Source: Afipia sp. P52-10 (GTDB taxonomy: Bacteria; Pseudomonadota; Alphaproteobacteria; Rhizobiales; Xanthobacteraceae). Taken from it: DNA of 64,000 bases. Of the stretch, positions 57,335 to 64,000 are shown piece after piece. Within the stretch, counting starts at the first letter, position 1, and each line of letters begins with the position of its first letter. Position numbers and translations under genes: made by a program. The notes below the pieces were generated by a model. The model was not told the DNA's origin, did no database searches, and saw only the letters and a program-made list of their open reading frames with translations. The stretch spans positions 1,751,584 through 1,815,583 of the forward strand of contig NZ_AZSJ01000003.1 of the NCBI RefSeq assembly GCF_000516555.1. Direction: 5' to 3'.

Positions 57335-58522
57335 TCAGAACAGCAGCGGCAGTTGGCGCGGGCCGCGCACGGTGCCTTCGGACCAGGTCACGGTCCCTGC
57401 CGGATCGAGGCTGAACTCCGGAATCCGCTTCAGCCATTCCTCCAGCGCCACCGTCATCTCCATGCGGGCGAGATTGGAGCCGATACAGCGGTGGATGCCG
57501 AGGCCGAATGCCGCATGCCGGTTTTCCTTGCGGTCGATGATCACCTTGTCCGCATCGGGGAACATGGCCGGGTCGCGATTGGCCGCCGGGAACGAGAGCA
57601 GCACCATGTTGCCCGGCTTGATCGGGCAGCCGCTGACGGTGGTCTCCTTCACCACCTCGCGGGCCATCGTCACCGGCGAATAGGCGCGCAGGAATTCCTC
57701 GATCGCGAACGGCATCAGCGCCGGCTCGGCCACCAGGCGCTTGCGGTCCGCCGGCGTCTTGGCGAGATGCCAGATCGAGGAGCCGATCGCGCTCCAGGTG
57801 GTATCGATGCCGGCGATCAGCAGCAGCCGCAACGATCCGAGAATGTGCATGTCCGACAGCGGCTGACCGTCCGGCGTCTTGGCGCGGATCAGGTCCGAGA
57901 TCAGGTCATCGGTCGGGTTCTTGCGACGCTGCTCGATGTGACCGGTGAAGTACGCCGTCATCTCCTCCGCAGCCTTGACGAGGACCTCGTCGTTCTTGAT
58001 GCCGAGTTCGAGGATCTCATGGATCCAGCGTACGAAGGACTCGCCGTCCTTTTCCGGAATGCCCAGCATGTGCGCGATCGCTCGCACCGGGATGTGCTTG
58101 GTGTATCGCGCGGCGGCGTCGCACTTGCCGTCGTTGATGAAGCCGTCGATCAGCTCGTTGCAGATCGCGCGCACGCGCGGCTCCAGCTTCTTCATCGCGT
58201 CCGGCGTGAACGGCGGCAGCAGCAGTTGCTTGGCGGGCTTGTGGTACGGCGGGTCCGAGGTGATCGGCGGCGAGGGCGTCACCGGCTCGGGACGGACGTT
58301 GCGGACGACGACCCGGCGCGAGGAGAAGTGCTCGGTGTCGTAAGCGATCTGCTTCACCGCCTCGTAGGTGGTCGGCAGGTACACGCCGAGGAAGCGCTCG
58401 GTGTGGACGACCGGACACTTGCCGCGCAGTTCATCCCAGATCGGGAACGGGTTCTCGGTCCATTGCGGATCGGTGTGGTCGAAATCGGTGAGCCAGTCGG
58501 TGACGGGGGCGGTCGTGCTCAT
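57335..58522 (-). CDS. cytochrome P450
   Basis: Soluble bacterial class I P450, 395 aa. The heme-ligand loop is AAFGLGIHRCIGSNLARMEM, with the Cys at about residue 345 (F-x-x-G-x-H-x-C); the I-helix oxygen-binding motif is LLLIAGIDTTWSAIG; the K-helix ExxR is EEFLRAYSP. SDPPYHKPAKQLLLPPFTPD marks the N-terminal substrate region. The CYP family cannot be assigned by eye. ATG 58522 has GGAGAGG upstream. The gene lies 69 nt downstream of its ferredoxin on the same strand; no reductase gene is in the window. Confidence 0.93.
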   Translation of the reverse strand: MSTTAPVTDWLTDFDHTDPQWTENPFPIWDELRGKCPVVHTERFLGVYLPTTYEAVKQIAYDTEHFSSRRVVVRNVRPEPVTPSPPITSDPPYHKPAKQLLLPPFTPDAMKKLEPRVRAICNELIDGFINDGKCDAAARYTKHIPVRAIAHMLGIPEKDGESFVRWIHEILELGIKNDEVLVKAAEEMTAYFTGHIEQRRKNPTDDLISDLIRAKTPDGQPLSDMHILGSLRLLLIAGIDTTWSAIGSSIWHLAKTPADRKRLVAEPALMPFAIEEFLRAYSPVTMAREVVKETTVSGCPIKPGNMVLLSFPAANRDPAMFPDADKVIIDRKENRHAAFGLGIHRCIGSNLARMEMTVALEEWLKRIPEFSLDPAGTVTWSEGTVRGPRQLPLLF

Positions 58523-58591
58523 CAGCCTCTCCTGAATGTCTGCAAGGTCAGCGGATACGAAATCAGGGATCTCCGCGCACACAGGCGCGAT

Positions 58592-58801
58592 TCACTCCTC
58601 GATGATCTCGATTGCGAGTTCGGGGCAGTTTGATTTGGCCAGGTAGGCTTTCTCGACCAGATCGTCGGGCACCATGCCGTCGTTGATCTCGTGCGCGTTG
58701 CCGAATTCGTCGAGTTCGAACAGTTCGGGCGCCAGCGATTTGCAGCGGCTATGGCCCTGACATTTTTCCGGATCGACGCGCAGTCTCAGTTTTGCCGGCA
58801 T
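58592..58801 (-). CDS. small ferredoxin of the P450 partner type
   Basis: A 69-aa ferredoxin with cluster Cys in the pattern C-x5-C-x(n)-C-P (EKCQGHSRCKSL and SNCPELAI), that is three of the four usual Cys, which is the 3Fe-4S type often encoded beside bacterial P450s. The N terminus LRLRVDPEKCQGHSRC and the acidic end IEIIEE are typical. I choose ATG 58801 because GGAGG lies 8 nt upstream; a TTG at 58807 is the longer reading. It is the first gene of the unit with the P450, divergent from tetR across a shared promoter/operator. Confidence 0.88.
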   Translation of the reverse strand: MPAKLRLRVDPEKCQGHSRCKSLAPELFELDEFGNAHEINDGMVPDDLVEKAYLAKSNCPELAIEIIEE

Positions 58802-58912
58802 CGGCAAACCCTCCCTGTTGCAACATGTGCGGCCGGTGCCTTCTGCGAAGCGATTGTGCCGGCGGATGCGATGGCGTCGCGGGTTGGCCCGCGCACTTTA
58901 AAGTCGTTCTTG

Positions 58913-58941
58913 TTGCCGCAAATAATAGCCGCGGCTATAAT
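58913..58941 (+). promoter_or_regulatory. promoter of the tetR gene
   Basis: TTGCCG (58913-58918), 17-nt spacer, TATAAT (58936-58941), a near-perfect sigma-70 promoter. The palindrome at 58925-58938 covers the spacer and the -10 box, so bound repressor would block it. Confidence 0.75.
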
Positions 58942-58952
58942 ATAGTTGTCAA
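58923..58952 (-). promoter_or_regulatory. promoter of the ferredoxin-P450 unit
   Basis: A perfect TTGACA -35 on the minus strand (58952-58947) with a 17-18 nt spacer to GCTATT/CTATTA (58929-58923). It overlaps the tetR promoter head to head, and the shared palindrome overlaps its spacer and -10. Confidence 0.6.
58925..58938. promoter_or_regulatory. 14-bp palindromic operator between tetR and ferredoxin-P450
   Basis: ATAGCCGCGGCTAT is a perfect palindrome lying across both divergent promoters. It is the natural candidate for the TetR-family repressor encoded next to it. Confidence 0.7.
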
Positions 58953-58975
58953 TATATTTTTGAGGCGGGCGAGCT

Positions 58976-59665
58976 TTGACCGAGACCGATCACGCTGCCG
59001 GATGGACGTTGATCCAGGATTTGCCGGGGATCCTGCCGACGCGGCAGCGGCGCAGCCAGGAAACCACCGTGTCTTTGCTCGAGGCGGGCGCGGAACTGCT
59101 GCGCGATTGCGCCTTCGACGAACTGTCGATCGACGAGCTTTGCGCCCGCGTCGGCGTAACCATCGGTGCGTTCTACGGCCGGTTCGAGAACAAAGATGCG
59201 TTCTTCGTCGCGCTGCTGTCGCTGGCGATCCGGCGCGGGCTGGCGGCGGTGGATGCCGCGGTGACCGCGGGCGATCGCGCCGCGGCGGGGCTGGAGGAGG
59301 TCTGCCACGAGGTGGTGACCGTGGTGACGGAGGTGGTACGCCGCAACGAGGGCGTGGTGCGCGCGGCGTTGCAGTACAAGGCGGTTCATCCGGCGCGCTG
59401 GATGATGGTGCGCGAAACCGGCGCCGGCATGGTCGAACGTTCGATGCCGCTGCTGCTGGCGCGGATGGGACGCGGACGTCGGGCGGCGAAGGAGCGGACG
59501 GTGACGTTCGCGTTCCAGATGGTGTTTGGCACGCTGATCAATGCGGTGCTCAACCGGCCGAAGCTGGTCGGCTTGCACGACCAGGAGATGATCGATCGTT
59601 TGGCGCTGGCGATGTTCCTGCAGCTCGATCACGAGGCGCGGGCGAAACCGGCCTCGCGCAAGTGA
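58976..59665 (+). CDS. TetR family transcriptional regulator
   Basis: A 229-aa repressor. The N-terminal HTH (about residues 25-72) reads RSQETTVSLLEAGAELLRD, FDELSIDELCARVGVTIGAFYGRFENKDAFF; the remainder is an all-helical ligand/dimerisation domain with C-terminal FAFQMVFGTLINAVLN. The start is a TTG at 58976 (TTGACCGAG), since no ATG is near; GGCGGGCGAG precedes it. It is divergent from the ferredoxin-P450 unit across a 174-nt region with overlapping promoters and a palindrome, so autoregulation and control of the P450 are likely. Confidence 0.88.
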   Translation: MTETDHAAGWTLIQDLPGILPTRQRRSQETTVSLLEAGAELLRDCAFDELSIDELCARVGVTIGAFYGRFENKDAFFVALLSLAIRRGLAAVDAAVTAGDRAAAGLEEVCHEVVTVVTEVVRRNEGVVRAALQYKAVHPARWMMVRETGAGMVERSMPLLLARMGRGRRAAKERTVTFAFQMVFGTLINAVLNRPKLVGLHDQEMIDRLALAMFLQLDHEARAKPASRK

Positions 59666-59733
59666 GACGCCGGTCCCCTCGGCTTATCAAGACCAACCTC
59701 GCGCAGCCTCGGCGAAAGCGGCTGTCGAAGGCG

Positions 59734-60696
59734 TCATTCGACCTTCAGGCCGATCTCCGGAATCAGCTGCTTCCAGCGCGGCACTTCCACGTCGAGTCGC
59801 TCGCGCAGCTTGTCGGGCTCGGTGAGCTGCAACGTCATGCCGGCGCCGGCCGCCTTCTCCTTCAGCACGGCGTCATCCTTGGCGGTCCGGATCTCCGTCC
59901 GGATGCGTTCGACGATCGCCGGCGCGATGTTCTTCGGTCCGAACAGACCGTACCAGTTGGTCATGGCATAGCCCGGAAGCACCTCGGAGACCGCAGGCAC
60001 GTCGGGCAATTCGGGAATCCGGTTCGGGGTGCCGACGCCAAGCACGCGCACGTTGCCGTCGCGCACATGCGGCATGATTTCGACGGCGCTGACGAACACC
60101 ATGTCGATATCCTTGGCATAAAGCCCGGTGAGCGATTGCGACGTGCCGCGATACGGGATGTGCTGCAGGCTCACGCTGGCCATCTTCTTGAACAATTCGC
60201 CCGCGAGATGGTTGCCAGTGCCGACGCCGCCGGAGCCGAAGGTGATCTTGCCCGGTGCGGCTTTCGCCTTCGCGATCAGATCGTTGATATCCTTGATCGG
60301 GCTGTCGCTGCGCACGGCGATGCTGATCGGCACTTCGGTCACGAGGCTGAGCAGCGTCAGGTCGCGCACCGGGTCGAAGTTGAGCTTCGGATAGATCGAA
60401 GGCACCATCGCGATCGACGAGGTGGTGAGCAGCAACGTACGCCCGTCGGGATCGGACTGGACGACGCTCTGCAGGCCGACGGAGCCGCCGGCGCCGGCCC
60501 TGTTCTCGATGATGAAGACGCCCTTGGTTTGCGTCGCGAGCCGGTCGATCAAAAGGCGGGCCGGAAAGTCGACCGGGCCGCCTGCGGTAAACGGGACGAT
60601 CAGGCGAATGGTCCCCGTCGGCCAGTCCTGCGCCATCGCGGGCGTTGCCAGCAGACCGACGACAAGCAGCAGTGATCGCAGAAGTCCCGATGCCAT
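59734..60696 (-). CDS. Bug/TctC-family tripartite tricarboxylate transporter substrate-binding protein
   Basis: Periplasmic binding protein, 320 aa. Signal peptide at about 1-22 (LLRSLLLVVGLLATPAMAQ), then the family start WPTGTIRLIVPFTAGGPVD, ENRAGAGGSVGLQSVV and KITFGSGGVGTGNHLAGELF. These proteins bind carboxylates and aromatics for TctAB membrane partners; no tctA or tctB lies nearby, as is usual for orphan Bug proteins. It is convergent with tetR. Confidence 0.9.
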   Translation of the reverse strand: MASGLLRSLLLVVGLLATPAMAQDWPTGTIRLIVPFTAGGPVDFPARLLIDRLATQTKGVFIIENRAGAGGSVGLQSVVQSDPDGRTLLLTTSSIAMVPSIYPKLNFDPVRDLTLLSLVTEVPISIAVRSDSPIKDINDLIAKAKAAPGKITFGSGGVGTGNHLAGELFKKMASVSLQHIPYRGTSQSLTGLYAKDIDMVFVSAVEIMPHVRDGNVRVLGVGTPNRIPELPDVPAVSEVLPGYAMTNWYGLFGPKNIAPAIVERIRTEIRTAKDDAVLKEKAAGAGMTLQLTEPDKLRERLDVEVPRWKQLIPEIGLKVE

Positions 60697-60958
60697 TTGC
60701 GTGCGCCTTCTTCTATCGGGGCGATGGGAGACGCAATCAGCGGCGATCGAAGACGCGATGTCAAGCTGCCGCGATCATGTGGCGCATGATGGACCGGTCG
60801 ACGGAACGGTCGCCGTTGGTTGTGTGTGGAAGACGCGACGTGCGGCGCGCGGCGTGCGCGTTTCGGACGAGACGAAGAGCGTTTGCGCGAACGCGATGCG
60901 CCACGAAGGGCGAGCGAACGCGCTCGGGCGCGACCGGCGCCGGCCATGTTCCGGCGCT

Positions 60959-62092
60959 TCAGCTCAGCTTCGCCACCACCACCAGGCGCTTCACCGCACC
61001 GCTCTTGAAGGCGCGCAGGAAGGTCGCATAGTCCTTGAACGAGACGCAGCCGTTGGAATCGCCGCGCGGGCCGAGCATGTAGGTATGGGTGAGCAGGCCG
61101 TTGCGTCCGTGGATGCGGCCATCGCCGCCGACCGGCGTCATCCGGATCGCCTCGACGCCGTGGAACAGGCTCTCGCGCAGCTTGAGATCGTAGACGTGCG
61201 GCGGCGTCGCGCCGCGCATCTTCAAGTGAACGAAACGCGGATCGTCCATATGCTTGCCGAGGCCCGAATGCGCTTCGAGTTGGGTGCCGTCCGGCAGATA
61301 CACGGTGCGCGCGGAAATGTCGTAGACGGCGGTGTAGCGATCGTATTTCGGCGCGCCGTCGAACATGATGGTCTGCGCGTCGCTGGCGATGCCGCCGTCG
61401 GGCGACGCGTAAGCGAGGGTCACGCCTTCGGTTTTGGGTTTGCCGAACAGCTTCTGGAACAGCGACGGTCCCTTCGAGGAGATCGCCGCGAGAACGGTGG
61501 CTTTGTCTTCAACCGGCCCCTTCGGGGCGGGGAGGGCGCGGGGTGTGCTCGCGCTCGCCTGTGCAACCTCCGGCACAACCGGTCGCGGCATCGGCAGCGG
61601 CACCGACGGCCCGGTTGCCTGGCGGACGACGGATGGCGGGGTTTCGACGTTGTCCTGCACAGACGCGGCCGGTGGCTGCAACGCGGCGAAACGCGTGCGC
61701 GCTGATGCGGGCAGTGCGAGCTGGTCGGCGCGGGTCGGCAGCGCCCCCATGGCGAATGTCGAAGGCGGATGGCCGAGCGAGTGTCCGGCATCGAGCAGGG
61801 CGGCGTAATTCTTCTGGATGACGCTGGTGCCGACGGAGGCGCGGGCCGACTTCCTGGCCACGTTGGTCACGGGCGCATCGGCGCTCGCCACCGGCGCCGG
61901 AGCAGCATCGGCTTCGCTGCCGGGACCGCTGATGTTGTTGTACACGACCCACAGGCAGGTGGTCGCGACGAACGCAAGCGCGATACTGCCGATGATGGTT
62001 TGCGGAACGGCGCGTGATGTCAGAGGAGCAACGGGCCGCGGCCGACGTCGGGGGTGGTGGGCCGGGTAGTCATGCAGGGCGTCGTAACTCAT
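60959..62092 (-). CDS. DUF2778 / L,D-transpeptidase-like membrane-anchored protein
   Basis: A 377-aa protein with a cytoplasmic basic N terminus (HHPRRRPRPVAP), one membrane helix at about 28-50 (TIIGSIALAFVATTCLWVVY), a low-complexity Ala/Pro/Val linker to about 230, and a C-terminal domain of about 135 residues. That domain has DGTQLEAHSGLG, RIHGRNGLLTHTYMLGPRGDSNGCVSF, with the His and the nucleophile-like Cys of SNGC as in DUF2778/Tlde1-type L,D-transpeptidase-like domains. Start ATG 62092. A perfect CtrA box lies about 166 nt upstream. Cell-wall remodelling is inferred. Confidence 0.82.
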   Translation of the reverse strand: MSYDALHDYPAHHPRRRPRPVAPLTSRAVPQTIIGSIALAFVATTCLWVVYNNISGPGSEADAAPAPVASADAPVTNVARKSARASVGTSVIQKNYAALLDAGHSLGHPPSTFAMGALPTRADQLALPASARTRFAALQPPAASVQDNVETPPSVVRQATGPSVPLPMPRPVVPEVAQASASTPRALPAPKGPVEDKATVLAAISSKGPSLFQKLFGKPKTEGVTLAYASPDGGIASDAQTIMFDGAPKYDRYTAVYDISARTVYLPDGTQLEAHSGLGKHMDDPRFVHLKMRGATPPHVYDLKLRESLFHGVEAIRMTPVGGDGRIHGRNGLLTHTYMLGPRGDSNGCVSFKDYATFLRAFKSGAVKRLVVVAKLS

Positions 62093-62257
62093 CTGTCTGT
62101 ACTGCCGATACACATCTCTTTGGATCGTGCAGCATCCGGACAGGGCCCCCTCTGGCGCAGTCGCGGCACGACAGTTCGCATGCTGCGAGCCTTGCCGCGT
62201 TTTGAATCGCGGCCGAGCGTTCGCAGGTGTGCGGAGCGGCATTAAGACGGCATTTTA

Positions 62258-62273
62258 GTTAAATGCCGATTAA
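62258..62273 (-). promoter_or_regulatory. perfect CtrA-type box (TTAA-N7-TTAAC)
   Basis: On the minus strand TTAATCGGCATTTAAC fits the CtrA consensus TTAA-N7-TTAAC exactly. It is about 166 nt before the DUF2778 start and faces that gene. CtrA is the cell-cycle master regulator of alphaproteobacteria. Confidence 0.65.
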
Positions 62274-62414
62274 GTATAGGCCGGTGTAGGACGGACGATG
62301 ATGCAGCACCGGCCTTGCCCCCGCGGGACGGTCCGCCTCTGGCGCGAAATGATCCCCCGCGCCGTCGGTGAACCAAGGCGCGGTTTGCGCAGCCCGCGTG
62401 GCAGAATTAAGAAC

Positions 62415-62451
62415 AAAAAGCCCGGGTTCCTTGACGGAAACCGGGCTTTTT
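62415..62451. terminator. bidirectional rho-independent terminator
   Basis: AAAAAGCCCGG (62415-62425) pairs with CCGGGCTTTTT (62441-62451) with inner TTCC/GGAA, a long stem bracketed by A and T runs. It ends the SDR transcript on the minus strand (stop at 62487) and can work in both directions. Confidence 0.9.
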
Positions 62452-62486
62452 CGGCGCGCGATGCAGCGATCAGGAACCGTCGCGGG

Positions 62487-63260
62487 TCATTTCGTGGTGT
62501 AGCCGCCGTTGACCAAGATGGTTTGGCCGGTCATCCACCAGCCGTCCGAGACCAGGAAGCGGATGAACGGCACGATATCGACGATGTCGGTGAGACCGGT
62601 CTTGGTGAACTTGGAAAGTGCGGCGGCGGTCTTGTGATAGGCGACGGCATCTGCGCCTTCGGCCGGATAGAAGAACGGCGTATCCATCGGCCCAGGGCCG
62701 ATCGCGGTGACGGAGATGCCGCGTTCGCCGAATTCCTTCGATGCCGCGCGCGTGAAGTGTTCGACGGGCGCCTTGGTGCCGGCATAGGCGGCATAGAACG
62801 GCGTGAACGCGCCGAGCAGCGAGGTGACCAGCGTGCAAATCTTGCCGTTGTCGTTGACGTGCTTGCCTGCCTCCTTGAGGAAGAAGAACGCGGACTTGGC
62901 GTTGACGGCGGACATCTCGTCGTACTCGGCTTCGGAGATCTCGACGAAGGGCTTCTTCAGCACCTTGCCCACAGTGTTGATGGCGATATCCGGTTTGCCG
63001 ATCGCGGCGATCGCATCGGCAAACAACCTCTCGACCGCCCCTGCGGTCGTCAGGTCGGCCTGAAACGCGGCGGCTTTCGCGCCGGCCTTGGTGATGGCAG
63101 CCACGGTCGCGTCGGCATCGGCCTTGGTGGCCGCGCTGTTGTAGTGGATCGCGACGGCCTTGGCGCCGTGCTGGGCCAGGTCGCGGGCGAGCAGGCCGCC
63201 AAGGTTCTTCGCACCGCCGGCAATGAGAACGGTTTTTCCTTTGATGCTGTGATCGGTCAT
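62487..63260 (-). CDS. SDR family oxidoreductase
   Basis: A 257-aa short-chain dehydrogenase. It reads KGKTVLIAGGAKNLGGLLARDLAQHGA (cofactor loop GGAKNLG instead of the usual TGxxxGIG), then AINTVGKVLKKPFVEIS, and ALVTSLLGAFTPFYAAYAGTKAPVEHF with Tyr-x3-Lys. ATG 63260 is preferred. It is divergent from a LysR regulator (145 nt apart) and followed by a strong terminator, so it is a single-gene unit under LysR control; substrate unknown. Confidence 0.88.
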   Translation of the reverse strand: MTDHSIKGKTVLIAGGAKNLGGLLARDLAQHGAKAVAIHYNSAATKADADATVAAITKAGAKAAAFQADLTTAGAVERLFADAIAAIGKPDIAINTVGKVLKKPFVEISEAEYDEMSAVNAKSAFFFLKEAGKHVNDNGKICTLVTSLLGAFTPFYAAYAGTKAPVEHFTRAASKEFGERGISVTAIGPGPMDTPFFYPAEGADAVAYHKTAAALSKFTKTGLTDIVDIVPFIRFLVSDGWWMTGQTILVNGGYTTK

Positions 63261-63358
63261 CGCATTGTCCTTGGCTGGTCCTTGACTCTGCGCGGCCACG
63301 CCGTGCGGCCGCATCGGACGGGCAAGATATCGTCTACAAAATCGGGATTAAGAGGGTT

Positions 63359-63381
63359 ATTCTGACAAGACTTGTCGGAAT
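63359..63381. promoter_or_regulatory. LysR-type operator between SDR and lysR
   Basis: ATTCTGACAAG (63359-63369), A, CTTGTCGGAAT (63371-63381): an 11-bp inverted repeat with one mismatch, midway between the divergent SDR and lysR starts, containing T-N11-A. Confidence 0.65.
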
Positions 63382-63405
63382 CAACGAACAATTGCGAGGC
63401 CAAGC

Positions 63406-64000
63406 GTGGACCGGATCGATCTGTTTCGCGTGTTCGCCCGGGTCGTGGAATGCGCCAGCTTCACCCGCGCCGCCGACCAGCTCGGCCTGCCGCGCTCCTC
63501 GGTGTCGGCCGCGGTGATCGACCTCGAAGCACGGGTGGGCGCCCGCCTGCTGCATCGCACGACCCGCAAGGTCGCTCCGACCGAGGATGGCACGGCTTTC
63601 TACGATCGTTGTCTGCGGCTGATCGCCGACGTCGAGGAGACCGAGGGCCTGTTCAAGCAGACGGCGGCTGGGCCGAGCGGAACATTACGGGTGGATGTCC
63701 CCGGTCGCATCGGCCGGCTTGTGATCGCGCCCGCGCTACCGGATTTCCTGACGCGCTATCCGCAGATCGACATCGCTCTCGGCGTCACCGATCGCGAGGT
63801 GAAGCTGGTGGAGGAGCGTGTCGATTGCGTCGTGCGCGTGGGGCCGCTGAACGATTCCGGCCTGATCGCCCGTGCGATCGGCCAGCTGCCGCTGATCAAT
63901 GTCGCCAGTTCGGACTATCTCGATCGCTTTGGCACGCCGACAGCGCCGACGGACCTGCGGGATCATTTCGCCGTCAACTATGCATCTCCGTCGAGCGGAC
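63406..64000 (+). CDS. LysR family transcriptional regulator (N-terminal part, cut by window end)
   Basis: The first 198 residues of a LysR-type regulator. HTH in residues about 1-60: IDLFRVFARVVECASFTRAADQLGLPRSSVSAAVIDLEARVG, then LLHRTTRKVAPTEDG. The start of the effector-binding domain follows (GTLRVDVPGRIGRLVIAPALPDFLTRYP). It begins at GTG 63406 (GTGGACCGG), and the frame is open to the window edge, so the C terminus is missing. It is divergent from the SDR, which is the expected target. Confidence 0.92.
   Translation, partial: MDRIDLFRVFARVVECASFTRAADQLGLPRSSVSAAVIDLEARVGARLLHRTTRKVAPTEDGTAFYDRCLRLIADVEETEGLFKQTAAGPSGTLRVDVPGRIGRLVIAPALPDFLTRYPQIDIALGVTDREVKLVEERVDCVVRVGPLNDSGLIARAIGQLPLINVASSDYLDRFGTPTAPTDLRDHFAVNYASPSSG

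Larger units (their letters stand above)
62093..62486. other. upstream region of the DUF2778 gene
   Basis: About 394 nt without a gene. Its left part (62093-62257) is the leader of the DUF2778 gene; it holds the CtrA box at 62258-62273, with a hairpin CGGCATTT-TAGTT-AAATGCCG (62248-62268) overlapping it, and the terminator at 62415-62451. An open frame running rightward over this stretch lacks support. Confidence 0.6.

Noticed and set aside
60959-62092. DUF2778 gene considered as a type VI secretion effector with immunity partner
   Set aside because: No T6SS component or small immunity gene is adjacent, and the N-terminal membrane anchor points to a resident envelope protein.

Overview
The window is 64 kb of GC-rich alphaproteobacterial chromosome, very probably from the Bradyrhizobiaceae (Bradyrhizobium / Rhodopseudomonas / Afipia / Nitrobacter group; the genus cannot be fixed from the sequence). 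Support comes from an Irr regulator with a heme regulatory motif beside fabA-fabB-fabI, the rimP-nusA-ylxR-infB-rbfA-truB-rpsO-pnp block, the tsaB-rimI-fur/mur-miaB-phoH-ybeY-corC-lnt block, a CtrA-type box, and Rhizobiales-style dispersed palindromic repeats. I found no rRNA or tRNA gene, CRISPR array, integrase, transposase or prophage gene.

Layout. 1-5.2 kb: an MFS transporter (cut by the window start) with a DSD1-family PLP enzyme, a small hypothetical, a MoeB/ThiF-like E1 enzyme, a 2-hydroxyacid dehydrogenase and a secreted SH3 protein. 5.4-9.1 kb: irr, divergent from the unsaturated fatty acid genes fabA, fabB and fabI. 9.3-11.4 kb: a GST, a GNAT acetyltransferase and aqpZ. 11.4-21.8 kb: the transcription/translation operon read right to left from a consensus-like promoter at about 21.76 kb, with a terminator-shaped attenuator before rimP and a structured leader before pnp. 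21.9-36.4 kb: a DUF2336 protein, trmB, an XRE regulator, then lnt, corC, ybeY, phoH, miaB, fur/mur, rimI, tsaB, nfu, a universal stress protein, trpS and murJ, nearly all on the minus strand.

36.5-48.4 kb is metabolic: a PfkB-type kinase, a succinate-semialdehyde dehydrogenase, four crotonases (two of them tandem duplicates), malonyl-CoA decarboxylase, RidA, three dehydrogenases and a CinA-type amidohydrolase. 48.4-49.4 kb is a gene-free kilobase packed with dispersed repeats. 49.4-64 kb is accessory: a serine-glyoxylate-type aminotransferase, pirin, an SDR, a GNAT protein, a complete TRAP transporter (dctPQM), a cytochrome P450 with its own small ferredoxin and divergent TetR regulator, an orphan Bug-type binding protein, a membrane-anchored DUF2778 L,D-transpeptidase-like protein under a perfect CtrA box, and a divergent SDR/LysR pair (lysR cut by the window end).

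How it fits together: two conserved housekeeping superclusters (fatty acid synthesis and transcription/translation; tRNA/rRNA modification and envelope) are joined to catabolic genes for CoA-linked acids and to a likely uptake-plus-oxidation module (TRAP, P450, ferredoxin, TetR). Two Fur-family metal regulators (Irr and Fur/Mur) lie inside the housekeeping blocks. The freshest signals are regulatory DNA: the nusA-operon attenuator, the shared P450/TetR operator, the CtrA box, the LysR-type box and the palindrome before dctP. No undescribed multigene system is evident; I report what the sequence supports.
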